Below are positions 35,600 through 46,250 of a DNA stretch of 64,000 nt, piece by piece; position 1 is the first letter of the stretch; the number at the start of each line of letters is the position of its first letter. The notes beneath the pieces are model-generated. The model had not been told where the DNA came from, made no database searches, and saw nothing but the letters and a program-made list of their open reading frames with translations. The DNA lies in the NCBI GenBank assembly GCA_030737875.1, contig CM060921.1, positions 401,614,192-401,678,191 on the forward strand. The letters are read 5' to 3'. The translations under genes were made by a program, and so were the position numbers. The DNA is from Allium sativum. Taxonomy: Eukaryota; Streptophyta; Magnoliopsida; Asparagales; Amaryllidaceae.

Positions 35600-38500
35600 A
35601 TGTTCTCTGAGACAACATCTAAGCTCTGCCATTCTTTCTCCTCCTCAAATCTGTTTAGAAAAATAAGACAATTAGTTTAGGAAAATTCTGAGTCAAGATC
35701 TGGAGGAAAAGAATGAATATTAATTAGAAGGTGTTCAAAATCATATTCGAAGTGAGGTAATTTTCTAGATCTGGTCTATTCAATTTTCTTCCTCTTTCTT
35801 CCCTTTTTCTTTTAGTAAAAATTATGAATCCATGGTTGCTAGGTTCTGAATCCAATTAGGGGAAAACCATGTTATGCTAGATCTGGACCAGATCCAGGAT
35901 TTGGAAAGCAAATGAGGTGAGTGGATTTAGGTTATATCATTTTTGATAATGATATATTATCGTTTAACATTCCCCGTTATTGTACAATGTGAATTTGCTA
36001 GAATAATTAAAAGTATTGAAATGCTATTATGACATGTTGAAATATCAATATGAATATGTTGGAAAACTCACATGTTGAAACGCTTAATGTGCTGAAATGT
36101 TCACCTATTGAAATGAAAACTTGTTAGAAGCGATTACTGTTGTTATAATTACATGTTAGCTTGTAACACTTTTGTACTTGAACCCTTAATGGTAGAAATG
36201 GGAATAATTACATGTTAAATTAGAATGATTATATGATTTGACGATCACATGTTACTTCGAGATGAAATTAATTATATGTTAGGAAGAACCTATGACATAA
36301 AATGGGCTTAATATAATGACATGTAAAATAGGTTGCAGTAAAAATGTGGAAAGAATAATATGCCTAAATTTATAGTAAATAGAAAACTGTAGCTGCACTT
36401 GGATACGAGGTTAAATTCAACTTGTGGTAGAAGTCTTCCCGGAACCGCCCGACAAATCCAGCGTGCACAAGTTGTTAATTTAATGTGAGAGGTCTAGTGC
36501 ATAAATAAACATGTAATGGTGCTAAGACACAAGGTTAAGTCAACTTGTGGAAGAAGTCTTCCCGGAACCGCCTGGAAAATCCAGCATCCACAAGTGTAGG
36601 CTTAATGTGAGAGGTCTAGTGCATAAACACACATATATAAATATATGTAAATAGCAGGATTGATAAATAGCATTAATTGAAATCAATGGAAAGGAATGGG
36701 AATTGAATGAAAGTTATAACAATAAAAGGAATGGAATGAATGGGGAATGATAATAAGCTATTATAAATTAATTACATTAATGAGAATGTTATATAATAGG
36801 TAGACTTTTCCTAGGGACAAGTGGAGATTATATCTTAGGTTTTAGTAAACGATTAAGAAAATGAGATAACTTATGTAATGAGATGAGTGGTAATTAATTG
36901 TAAATTAAGTAATCAATAAATGGGGAAAACTGAAACCAGTTGTTTGTAATAAATAGAGAAAAGGGGGAAATTTATGAAATATAGGAAGTTGTACTCTATT
37001 ATAAATTAAGTAATCTGTAAACTTGGAAATCTGAAATCTGCTGATAAGAATAACATGTTAATGCTTGTCCTAGGGAGGAGAGGAAATTACAACATAGGTT
37101 ATAACCTTAGTTAAGAGAACTAAGTTAATAAGTAAACAGCGATAAGTCATAGTGACAATGCAAGATGGAATTATGATTAAATATTGAAGAGTGAGGCAAA
37201 CTTATGAAATGAAATAAGTTATATTTAATCATAAATAATGCTGACATGTTAAACAGAAAACATGTGAATTGAGATATACATAATTACATATTAAGTAAAA
37301 CATGTTATTGTAACTATGAAATCAAATAAGAATATAAAGGGATTGTGGATTACAGGCCTTGGATCATAATCTAGAAAATAACATGTTATGGGCTTATTAA
37401 TAAACTTAAATGGGTTAAGTTATATGATTGAAATTAATAAGCAAGAGGAACTTGGTGACTTGAATAAGAAGTTAACGTGAATGGGAATAACCAAGTTAAA
37501 TGAAAACTTGATAAGGTAAAGCAAACCCATAAAGGAATGTTTAGACATAAGGTCTAATAACATATTAAAATGAGTCCTTTGGACCAGTCCGCACGTTTGA
37601 GGGTGAACAACCCAACGGGGTATATCATAGCGGTGTCATAAGGCACAAGGGGAGCGCACGTTCATCTGGTTATTCTGTTAGCTCCGAAGGACAGGAAAGG
37701 GAAGCACGTGGCTTCCTAAGATACGTAAGGTGCTCCTGGTAGTCCTTTGCGTGGTGGAAGATGTTTAAGCTATGCTCACAGAGGGTGGGTCTGCGCATTA
37801 CTACCAAGTGGGTGGGCCTTGATTGCAAAAGTAGCTTTGCAGTCAGAATGTTGTAACCAGGTGACACTAGGGTGATTCGACGATCGCCTCAACGGGAGGC
37901 GAGGTCAGGACCAACAATGATAGTAGATCGTCGGGTACCCATATCGGCAGCTAGTGGGATGCAAAAAGAATAGAGATAAACTCAAACGACCATTCACTAT
38001 CGAGGTACGGTGGTTGAAGGGAGACGCTAACTGATTGTTTAGATTGTTTGTTAGGGGCAAGTCGCTTAGCTCTTGTGGTCTTCACTAGTTGAGGGAGGGG
38101 TCGAGGTAGGGGTATAGCCACTATGAAAAATAGACCCGAGGGATATTTGTCATTTGAGGCTCTTAAAGGCGGACCTGTACAGATATGGAAAAGCTCCCGA
38201 CCGAGTTCCATGTTTCTTGTATAGCCATGCCACTGAACTCGGTGCACATTATGTGCAATTAAGGCATCGAATACGATTGACGATACGTACGTGGGAAAGT
38301 CTAGATACATGCTTATCTGCTCTGGGTGGTGTATCAGAGACTTGAGGGTATTACCCTGGGATGGAATCTGATTCAATCGAAGGTGGCAGTCCATACGCTT
38401 ACGTAGCATAGTAATGACATATATATGCGGAATGTAACATTGTTATGTAGAGATCCGTACCTCACTCCGGCATAGGATGAGGGACTGCGTTCATTTCTAT

Positions 38501-38991
38501 GGCATTATGATGGAGACCGTTCGAGCACCTTGGGGTGCAATATTGAGGTATACCTACATATATACTGTATTAGGTTAATCCACTGGGAAGTAAATGGGTA
38601 CGACGTGTGTGTAAGTCTTGAGTGCTGTTAACCCAAGTATCCTAATAAATAAGAAAATATGATTAAACGGTATATGTAGGATTATCCAAAGTAAATAGTT
38701 TAAATCCAGTCACCAGAACTTGTGTTCTGACTCCTTCCTCATAATATATTCGTAGGTTAGAATTGTAGCAGATATATGATAGCTTTGGATAATGATTAGG
38801 CAGTATTATTACTATGGTAAGGCTATACTTCGATTATATTATACTTTATCCATTTCGTTGTGAGATATTTTCTGAGCTTTGATATATTTTATATTTCTGT
38901 CTTTTCTGCAGGATACCAGAGCAACCAACACGGGTTTTGATGGATTATAATTTTGAAAGAAATTCGATCTGTCAGAATTCGGGTTGTTACA
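35600..38991 (+). other. R-U5 body of S2, non-coding
   Basis: 3.4 kb of AT-rich sequence rich in ACATGTTA words (36000-37400), then a less AT-rich part (37560-38560). Minus-strand open frames at 37951-38409 and 37670-37867 lack recognisable domains and oppose the element, so they are not annotated as genes. The end is CAGAATTCGGGTTGTTACA. Confidence 0.6.
36399..36645. repeat. Tandem duplication of 123 bp in S2
   Basis: Two copies share CAACTTGTGG(T/A)AGAAGTCTTCC, CGGAACCGCC, AATCCAGC and TGTGAGAGGTCTAGTGCATA at a 123-bp offset. Confidence 0.88.
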
Positions 38992-38996
38992 CCCTA

Positions 38997-39149
38997 GGAG
39001 CCTGTTTTAATCCATATAATGCTTTCTTTAACTTATATACGTGATTTGGTAATATTTCGTCTTCAAATAGAGGCAGTTGCTCTGTATATACGCCTTCTTT
39101 AACAAATCCATTTAGAAAAGCACTTTTGACATCCAGTTGATATAATATG
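38997..39149 (-). pseudogene. pol: Copia reverse transcriptase, N-terminal fragment
   Basis: On the minus strand this reads [19 protein letters not shown], then [19 protein letters not shown], the conserved RT segment running into the S2 insertion site. It continues at 22300 after removing S2. Immediately before [10 protein letters not shown] the sequence runs into the chimeric tandem array instead of the usual start of RT, so the RT N-terminus is missing. Confidence 0.9.
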
Positions 39150-39462
39150 AAATTATTATGGTAAGCAAAGGCTAGTAGAATATTTTAAATAAGATAATCA
39201 GAAATTATTATGGTAAGCAAAGGCTAGTTGATATAATAAGAAATTATTATGGTAAGCAAAGGCTAGTTGATATAATCTGAAATTATTATGGTAAGTAAAG
39301 GCTAGTTGATATAATCTGAAATTATTATGGTAAGCAAAGGCTAGTTGATATAATATGAAATTATTATGGTAAGCAAAGGCTAGTAGAATATTTTAAAATA
39401 AGATAATCTAAAATTATTATGGTAAGCAAAGGCTAGTTGATATAATCTGAAATTATTATGGT
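39150..39462 (-). repeat. Chimeric 39/52-bp tandem array inside copia pol
   Basis: Eight units start at 39150, 39202, 39241, 39280, 39319, 39358, 39411 and 39450, giving spacings of 52, 39, 39, 39, 39, 53 and 39. The 39-bp unit encodes (minus strand) the 13-residue RT segment that normally precedes [10 protein letters not shown] ([13 protein letters not shown] type). The two long units carry 13-14 extra bases reading like YFKIF, matching the integrase end at about 39524-39540. The array replaces everything usually between integrase KENFDKFD and [12 protein letters not shown]. Total offset first to last is 300 bp. Confidence 0.93.
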
Positions 39463-40020
39463 AATCAAATTTATCGAAATTTTCTTTAGTATTAAGTAAA
39501 AAACTTTTACTTCCAAATATTTTAAAATAAGATACTTTTGGTTTCTTATTATACAAAAGTTCATAAGGAGTATTATGAGTTAAACATCTAATTGATATTC
39601 TATCTAAAATATAACAAGCTATTGCAACTGTCTCAGCCCAAAAATTTCTTGGTATACTACCAGATAACATAGTTCTCGTAGACTCTTGTATCGTCCTATT
39701 TTTACGTTCAACTACTCCATTCTGTTGAGGAGTTCAAGGAATAGAAAAAATGTTGGTTATTCCCTTTTTATTGCATTAATTTTCAAAATTTTCGTTTTCT
39801 AACTCTCCGCCATGGTCACTACGTATTATTTTGATTTTTAGTGATAATAAATTTTGAATCCTTTTAGAAAAAGTTTTAAATTGATTAAAAGCATCACTTT
39901 TATTTTTAAGAAATAAAGTCCAAGTAATTCTAGAAAATTCGTCGACTATTACGTAAACATATCTATTACGATTTATCGATTGAATTTGAGATGGACCAAA
40001 TAAATCCATGTGAATTAACT
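39463..40020 (-). pseudogene. pol: Copia integrase core and C-terminus
   Basis: On the minus strand from 40009 the frame gives DLFGPSQIQSINRNRYVYVI, VDEFSRITWTLFLKNKSDAF and IIRSDHGGELENENF, the first two acidic positions of the DDE integrase. A TAA stop then interrupts. TPQQNGVVERKN (third acidic residue) follows a second stop where an arginine is usual. FGSKSFLLNTKENFDKFD ends the domain and runs directly into the tandem array. Confidence 0.9.
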
Positions 40021-40416
40021 CTAATGCTTTTGAGGTAGTAATTTCATCTTTGATTTAAATGAACTTCTCCTTAATTTTCTGATTTGACAAGCATCACATA
40101 AGTTATTAACCCTAAATTTCATTTTGGGTAACCCTTTAATTGAATCTAGTTTAGAAATCCTAGATATGTGTTTGAAATTTATATGACCAAATCTCTTATG
40201 CCAGATCCACGGGTCACTTGTATTGGTCATATGACATAGATTATCGCTGGAGATTTTATACTCAATATATAGATATTTTTTTCTATCTCCTTCGAATACT
40301 ACTTTTGAATTCCTATCTTCTATAAAACATTTATCCTTTTCAAAGTTTATTTTATAACCCTTATCGCAAAGTTGACTTATACTTAGCAAGTTGTGTTTTA
40401 GATTCCTAACTAACAA
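40021..40416 (-). pseudogene. pol: Copia GAG-pre-integrase and zinc-binding domain
   Basis: 131 codons containing LVRNLKHNLLSISQLCDKGY, then the HHCC zinc-binding pattern WHKRFGHINFKHI...LCDACQIRK. A one-base frameshift near 40045 separates it from the integrase core, and another near 40410 separates it from the protease. Confidence 0.9.
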
Positions 40417-40925
40417 ACAATATAAATAGTAGGAGTTTCAGAATTACCGACATTGTCGATCCCAATAATGTATCCTTTAGAGTTATCTCCAAAGTTCACC
40501 GTTCGACCATCTTCATATGTCAGATTATTGAGTAATTCAGGATTTCCCGTCATATGTCTCGAACAGCCACTATCTAGTATCCATTTGTCCTTTTTAATTT
40601 CCGCCAATTGCTTTCCAGAATTTGAATTCTCAATAGCCATGTAACACACCAATTCAGAGTTTGAATTTTCAACAGCCACCTTTTTAGAATTTGAATTTAC
40701 AGTAGCCACCATTTCAGAATTTGAATTACTAATAACCACTTCATCCATCTTTTCAACTTTTGAATTTTCAAAGGCAATAAAACACATCTTTTCCTTCATT
40801 GAACAATATTTCAGTAGTTCACATGACTTTTCAACACGATTATATGAGGACTCTTTCAACATTGGTACAATGCATAAATTGACACTAGTGTTAAATATTT
40901 CAAAATTTGCCATTTTAATTTTCAA
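40410..40925 (-). pseudogene. pol: Copia protease with NSNS repeats; gag missing
   Basis: 171 codons with WILDSGCSRHMTGNPELL, the copia aspartic protease motif, at about residues 112-129. Upstream are four repeats of the type NSNSExVA (residues 65-105) and Lys/Glu-rich sequence with no gag capsid or CCHC zinc knuckle. The frame starts only about 40 bp from the primer site, so the roughly 2 kb expected for gag is absent. The element could not make its own particles. Confidence 0.87.
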
Positions 40926-40953
40926 AAATCAGATTATGAACTTTTTGAAAGAC

Positions 40954-40969
40954 CTTGCTATGATACCAA
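40954..40969 (-). other. Copia primer binding site
   Basis: On the minus strand TTGGTATCATAGCAAGG follows the LTR end after about 11 bases; TGGTATCA is the tRNA-Met complement. Confidence 0.8.
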
Positions 40970-40980
40970 TTTTTAGGGAT

Positions 40981-41757
40981 TGCAGAATGGATCATTAAGG
41001 TAAAACTAACAGTAAAGGGGGGTGAATAGTGTTTTTGAGAATTTAAACAAAATCTAAAACTTATATGAACTACTATATGAATCAAACACCACAGAAACAA
41101 TCACAGACACAGAATCAAACACAAACAGAAAGATAAACAAAAATAAAATGCAAAAAATGAAATAACACATTGGATTTTATACTGGTTCAGAATAGCTTCT
41201 ACGTATAGTCCTATGCAACACTGGATTGCGTAGAATGATATTACTATATCAATATCCAATTACAATCCTCTCCTTGAATTCACGGTCACAAGGTAATGCC
41301 GATTCCCCACACTTGATCAAGTATCCTTTCCTTGATTCACAGCTACAAGGGTAACACTGATTCCAAACTCCTTGATTTCACGGCTACAAGGGTCACACCG
41401 ATTACTCAAACACTTCCCCAAAAAATTACAATAGACCTATAACTCTTCAATAACACTTTGATTCAAAGGGTGAAAAGAGAAGAAGTTTTATGTAAATAGA
41501 TTGAATTCGGCAGAGTATAGGTGTAGAAATCATAAAAATAAGAAAATATAATCGTGTAAAGAAAGGAGATGAAGATGGAGAAGAAGAATTATTAAAAAAC
41601 GCGAAATCCGCCCTTATTTATACGTTTTGAAAGTTTACAATGTTTTTGGAGCGTCACAAATAGTGAAAAGACACTTCCTTTGAAAATAAAAAATGACTGT
41701 TATATGTCGACATAAGCATGTGTAAAATTAAATTTTGAGCATTTTTGAAGTGTTTTG

Positions 41758-41794
<37 letters not shown>

Positions 41795-42326
41795 ATTTTG
41801 GAAATTCTTGAATTAAAACATAGTGTTGTAAATGAATATTATAAAGTAGAAAATCATATGAAAACATAAATATAAACTGTATAAACGTATTTATGAAATT
41901 ATAAAGTTTAAAACTATATAAATATAAAGTATATAAGAGTACAAATATAAAACTTATAAAACTTGAGTTTGGAATCAAAAGTAAAGTAAACAAAATAAAA
42001 TAGAGAAGATTGAAAGAATTTGAAATCAGAAATTTGAAAAAAAAAAACAGAAATTGAATTTGAACCTGGAGTGCTATTTGGAGCCTTACATAACTAGACT
42101 ATATTACTATATTTATCTTAAACTCTTGAAATCTTGAATACTCATGAGTCTTGAATCATCTCTGAATTCTGAATCTCTAATTTCTTTAAACTGTACAGTC
42201 TCCTGTAATAATTCATGTATATAAATCCTGCATATGTATATATATATTCTAGATAAAAGTGTTAGTATATATTTTATAATCAATTAATATTGAAATAAGG
42301 TTGTTGTCATCAAAACTCCATTCTCA
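40981..42326 (-). mobile_element. Copia 5' LTR, 1.35 kb
   Basis: Minus-strand ends TGAGAATGG and CCATTCTGCA form the terminal inverted repeat. It is complete, unlike the 3' LTR. It contains a TATA box (41612-41623), one ATGTCGACAT palindrome (41702-41711) where the 3' LTR has two, and a TA microsatellite (about 41759-41785). Confidence 0.9.
41612..41623 (-). promoter_or_regulatory. TATA box of copia 5' LTR
   Basis: Minus-strand GTATAAATAAGG, with the ATGTCGACAT palindrome about 80 bp upstream. Confidence 0.7.
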
Positions 42327-43900
42327 AAAAATATGACAGGAACAAACTATGCCAATACTTAAAGAAGACTACTTAAAAAGCAAAGTGTAAAAGTTACAAT
42401 GCGGGCATGTAGGATTTGCACTAAATGACAAATATATAAGAGTTATAAAAGCTAAGTAAATTAGAATTGAGGAGAGGGTAGGTGAGAATAGGGAAGGGAT
42501 CTCGTGTTAGATAAAATGAAGGAAAGGAGTTGGAAGGGTTGTTGATTCCAAGATACAACATCCCTCCAATGCATACCAAAGGAAAAGGAAGAAGAGGACT
42601 TGAACTTCCAGCTAATGTGGTAGGTGTAGGAAAACAGTTTCAGATTACACAAAATGTACAAATATGCATATGGGCTTCTTTGTGGTCTACAACAGTTAAG
42701 AAGGTCACTGTTTGTACTATGCTGAGAAGGTCAGGATTCACAATCTATATTCCAGCCGATACCAAATCTTCCTGTCTAACGAAATTTATGTTTGGCGAAA
42801 CATGTCTACTAAACTACAAAAGAAGTTGAATTTCCAATTGCAGTTAAAGTAGATAAAAAAAGGATGTTCTGCAACACAATCAATGAAACAAAATAATGAA
42901 CTCCCACCAATTGCAAGATCAAATCCAAATCCGATCTGAAGATTGCTTTGTAATATTGACATCCTCAAACTCAGATTTCAGTTGTATAGTTACATAATCA
43001 ATATATTCAATGGACAAGAGTGTTACAATTATAAAGATACACAGACCACTTTATTGGAAAACTGAACTAAAAGACAATCAGCAAACATCTCTTAAAGAGT
43101 ACGCAAGCTTTTTTACAAGGCTCGCAGAAATATGAAAGCTTAAGAAAACAAATCTCTACAACTAACAACCAATTATGTCCATTAACCAACATTTTTCCTA
43201 CCACTTCCCAAAAAAAAGTGAATGAAGGTAAAAGAAATACTATGAAATTCAACATAATCGAAATCTAATTTCTTTCTATTAGGAAATAAAGAAAACACCG
43301 CTTCTGAAAAAATAACTAATATGCAAGTGACAATTTCGTTCACCATAAATTTCAAACAATGAAATTGAATTTTCTAAATTAGCGAAATTAATACTCGTAC
43401 CAGTTATCAAATCAATGTAGGACGATGTAAGATCGAAACGAAATGGGCTACAAACATGTTGAAATGAAAAAGAGTAAAAGCAACAAAAGATTCACATGAA
43501 AAAGAGTAAAAAACCTAACAAGCGAAATCTGATTTGAGAGGAGGCAATCGTCCAATTTGAGAGAAGGTGGCGTTCGATTTGGGCGATCTGAAGGAGGTAA
43601 CTTGAGTCAAATGCAAGGAGTAGGCCAAGCACTAAAAGTGGGGTAGCAGCTTCGTGTCATCGAACTACACCTTTATCTCTTTCAGATCGAGTTTTCTGAG
43701 GAAGAGGTTGTTAACCAATCTTTTGGTCCAGTTCTGAAAAGTACACAAGACACACTCGACTCAACGCTTCGCGTGATGATACAGCTCAAAGTGTCACCAA
43801 TAAGCCAAGAAAGAAAGCTTGGAAAAGGTCATGCCAGCGTGGGCCTCACAACTTCTTAAAACCATGCCCTAACCACGATCTCATGACCCACAACACAAAA
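42327..43900. other. Unidentified sequence, possibly low-copy or gene-derived
   Basis: About 1.6 kb without LTR ends, terminal repeats or repeat arrays visible to me. Base composition is more mixed than its neighbours. A plus-strand open frame (42530-42829, 99 codons) has no domain I recognise. On the minus strand 43500-43700 resembles a plant 5' leader with short GC-richer exon-like text followed by a T-rich intron-like stretch. Either a captured gene fragment or part of the upstream LTR of element Y is possible. Confidence 0.3.
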
Positions 43901-44131
43901 AGTTCGGATCCCTCAAACCGCATATTTTCTTATCCCTCAATACCAACTTTTAGGATCCCTTAAAGTATATATATTTCATATCCCTCGCCACGAAAGAATT
44001 CGAACCCCTCACATAGTAGCCCCCTCGTATCCCTCTCCTTCGTGCCCATTGATTTGGCTCCCTCCTTCGTGGACCCTCAGGTTCGACTCATGCAACACCA
44101 TCACCGTATCCCTAAAGGGTACTTTGCCTCG
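43901..44131 (+). promoter_or_regulatory. Upstream promoter region of Tat-type element Y (left part)
   Basis: A cluster of (T/G)ATCCCT motifs (near 43907, 43930, 43952, 43978, 44027 and 44104) and a palindrome CGTATCCCTAAAGGGTAC (44104-44121) lead into the TatN insertion. The series resumes at 52842 with two more palindromes and then a TATA box, so this is one U3 split in two. Its left limit is not clear. Confidence 0.55.
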
Positions 44132-44892
44132 TGTTAGACCAAAAAATGGTCCTAACACCCAATTGATCACATTTTGCAGAGAATAATGAGGAATCATGAA
44201 CTAAAAGCAATAAAAATCAATCAACACACAAGTTTTATAGTGGTTCGGCGTAACAAGCCTACATCCACTTAATAGTTTTTCATGTCATTCTGGAATTACA
44301 ATTACCATGAATACTGACACTAAAACACTCAAATACGATGAATAATTCTCTCTGAATTCATTGGTTTCCATTGGAGAAGAAGGTGGTTATTCATGGGGAA
44401 TTCGGCCATGGAAGATGTGAATAGATAAACTGCCCCAAAAGTCCCCTGAAATCTCCATGAAATGATGTATGTATAGGTGAATGGAGGTTTCTCCTAGGAT
44501 CGGTCCGGGTGTGATGTGGCAGCCATCCAACGGGTCATGGAAAAGTAGTAGGAGACGTGGAGAAACGGTTTCCAGATCATGGGCTGCAACGTATAAGTAG
44601 ATCCGAATGATGAGCCTAGAAAATAGGAGCACATTGAGGAGTGGTTGCAGCTTCAGGCGGTTTGGGTAGAGGGTACTCCGATCCGATCCTGAGAGGGGGA
44701 TCCGATCCAATCCGAAAGGAGGGATCCGATCAGATCCAATCCGATCCGAAAGGGGGATCCAATCCAGTGACATTTGCATGTACAATTCAAGTTTTCCAAC
44801 CTTCTATCACTCCATCCAAGTGATCATCAATCAATGTAAGTTCATACTCAAATTCCTGGCTTTGGGTAGCCTGGTCACAAAGCAGGCTAACA
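44132..44892 (-). mobile_element. TatN 3' LTR
   Basis: 761 bp. Contains a GATCCGATCC repeat block at 44675-44765. Its TATA position reads CCTATACATAC on the minus strand, mutated compared with the other LTR. Overlapping open frames reflect the repeat. Confidence 0.9.
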
Positions 44893-44906
44893 TTTTGCCC
44901 TCCAAA
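44893..44906 (-). other. TatN polypurine tract candidate
   Basis: On the minus strand TTTGGAGGGCAAAA abuts the 3' LTR. Confidence 0.6.
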
Positions 44907-46250
44907 GTACATCTTATCGTAGATAAGATGTGCTGTGAATAAGTTGATCTGAATCTTTTTGAAACATCATCCACCATTGAGGAGGCTTTACCAGATTGTT
45001 GTGTCCTATTGAGTAGTCCCATCATATGGATTTTTTCCTATGTAAATGGCTTGTCGTATATCGCACTACTTCCGTTGATGTTTATCAGACCAAATTCCAT
45101 GGCTAGGGTGGTCATGTTGATCAAATAATCATCTAGATCTCGTCGAATCAAGAGGTTGTTTTCCTTCATCATAAGTCAAGTAGGATCGTCGGCTTCCATG
45201 TGAGATTATACATGCACAAGTTAATGCCAAACGACGTTGTCTTCCTATGCAAGTCAAGTGTATTACTAAGTCAGGCTTTCTTTTATGCATAAGTCAATGT
45301 GTCGAGTAGTCATCCAAGTCATAGGGTAGTATCAGAATCTTCGGGCCTTCAGCTATCATCTGGCTAATTGGGATATAATGCTTCAGAATTGGCATATGGA
45401 TCTGACATTTGTGCTTGGATTTGGACTATCTCGATATCTGGATATTAATCTAGAGCTCCCTGATTACATCGAATCATGACAATAAGGCATCGAAAGCCAT
45501 GACACTCCGGATCGTTTTGTAATCCCGTGATCACATACGAGTCAGCACGAGATGTTGAAAATATGCAAGTCAGTAGTTGGTAGGATCATCACAATCGTAA
45601 GGTATCAGAGGAGTTTATCACACTCTCCATTCGATGCAGTTTCGGATCAAGTCTTTGGATTCATGATTGATCTGTTAGTTGGATTTCTTGAACGGTCGGG
45701 ATGAATCATATCATATTCTAGAGATATAGCTTATATGTTCTGAATTATGCACAAAGTCAGGGTCATATTCAAATTCAGTCTGCGAGTTAAATCTCGTGCT
45801 CCTAACTTCAGTGGAGGACAAATGAAGTCAACGTTTATGCCCCCAGCATCGATGGGGGTTAGACCAGGTCAATAATACATCTAGTCTTCTAGCCATTTTA
45901 CTTTCCATTATTGCATCGGGTTAGAGCTTTAAGTCAGGCAATTGTAGTTGACCCAAGTCATTCTATACTCTTCCTTAAGTCAGCAAGAGTTGAATTTGTA
46001 TGCGTGAATGGTGGAATCATGTTCACTTTGGTGTCATCTCGTCTCTTTAGTCAGAAAAAGAGGATTGCCTTATCGAGTGTCAGCGAATTCAGATACTCTC
46101 CTCGCATCAGCCACATAGTTGAGTATGCTCGTCAATCATGCAAGTGAGGAACGTTGTTAAAGAGATATTCGAGCTCCGTTGTTTCATAATTTGGCATAAT
46201 CTGAAACAGTCATCATAGTCTTGTTGAGTCTTTCTCTCATGATTGGTTCC
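44907..46250 (-). other. Degenerate TatN interior next to the 3' LTR
   Basis: No motif recognised on either strand. The words AAGTCAGG and AGTCAA recur through 45170-45960, suggesting old low-grade repeats. Confidence 0.45.

Larger units (their letters stand above)
22301..38991 (+). mobile_element. Solo LTR S2 (4.85 kb) split by LARD2
   Basis: Starts TGTAACACCCTGCATTTTAT and ends CGGGTTGTTACA, flanked by a perfect 5-bp target duplication CCCTA (22296-22300 and 38992-38996). The target is inside the copia RT motif LKQAPRAW, which reads across the joined flanks. S2 consists of 22301-23567 plus 35408-38991; the rest is LARD2. One TATA box (35565-35575) and no internal domain mean it is a solo LTR on the plus strand. 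Neither half has coding content I can support. Confidence 0.92.
12688..42326 (-). mobile_element. SIRE/Maximus-type Ty1/copia element hosting nested insertions
   Basis: The two LTRs (12688-20064, interrupted; 40981-42326) flank copia remnants in minus-strand order protease, GAG-pre-integrase, integrase, RT, RNase H, then a long 3' region with several polypurine tracts. That order and the multiple tracts identify a Sirevirus. About 6% LTR divergence by eye makes it the oldest dated element on the left. It is defective: most of gag is missing, pol has stops and frameshifts, and S1, X/LARD1 and S2/LARD2 interrupt it. Its right flank is 42327. Confidence 0.9.

Noticed and set aside
37951..38409. 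152-codon minus-strand open frame
   Set aside because: Inside S2 R-U5 and opposite to its transcription; no motif recognised.
39150..39462. CRISPR-like or centromeric satellite array
   Set aside because: The unit encodes part of copia RT and has no spacers; it is an internal pol array.
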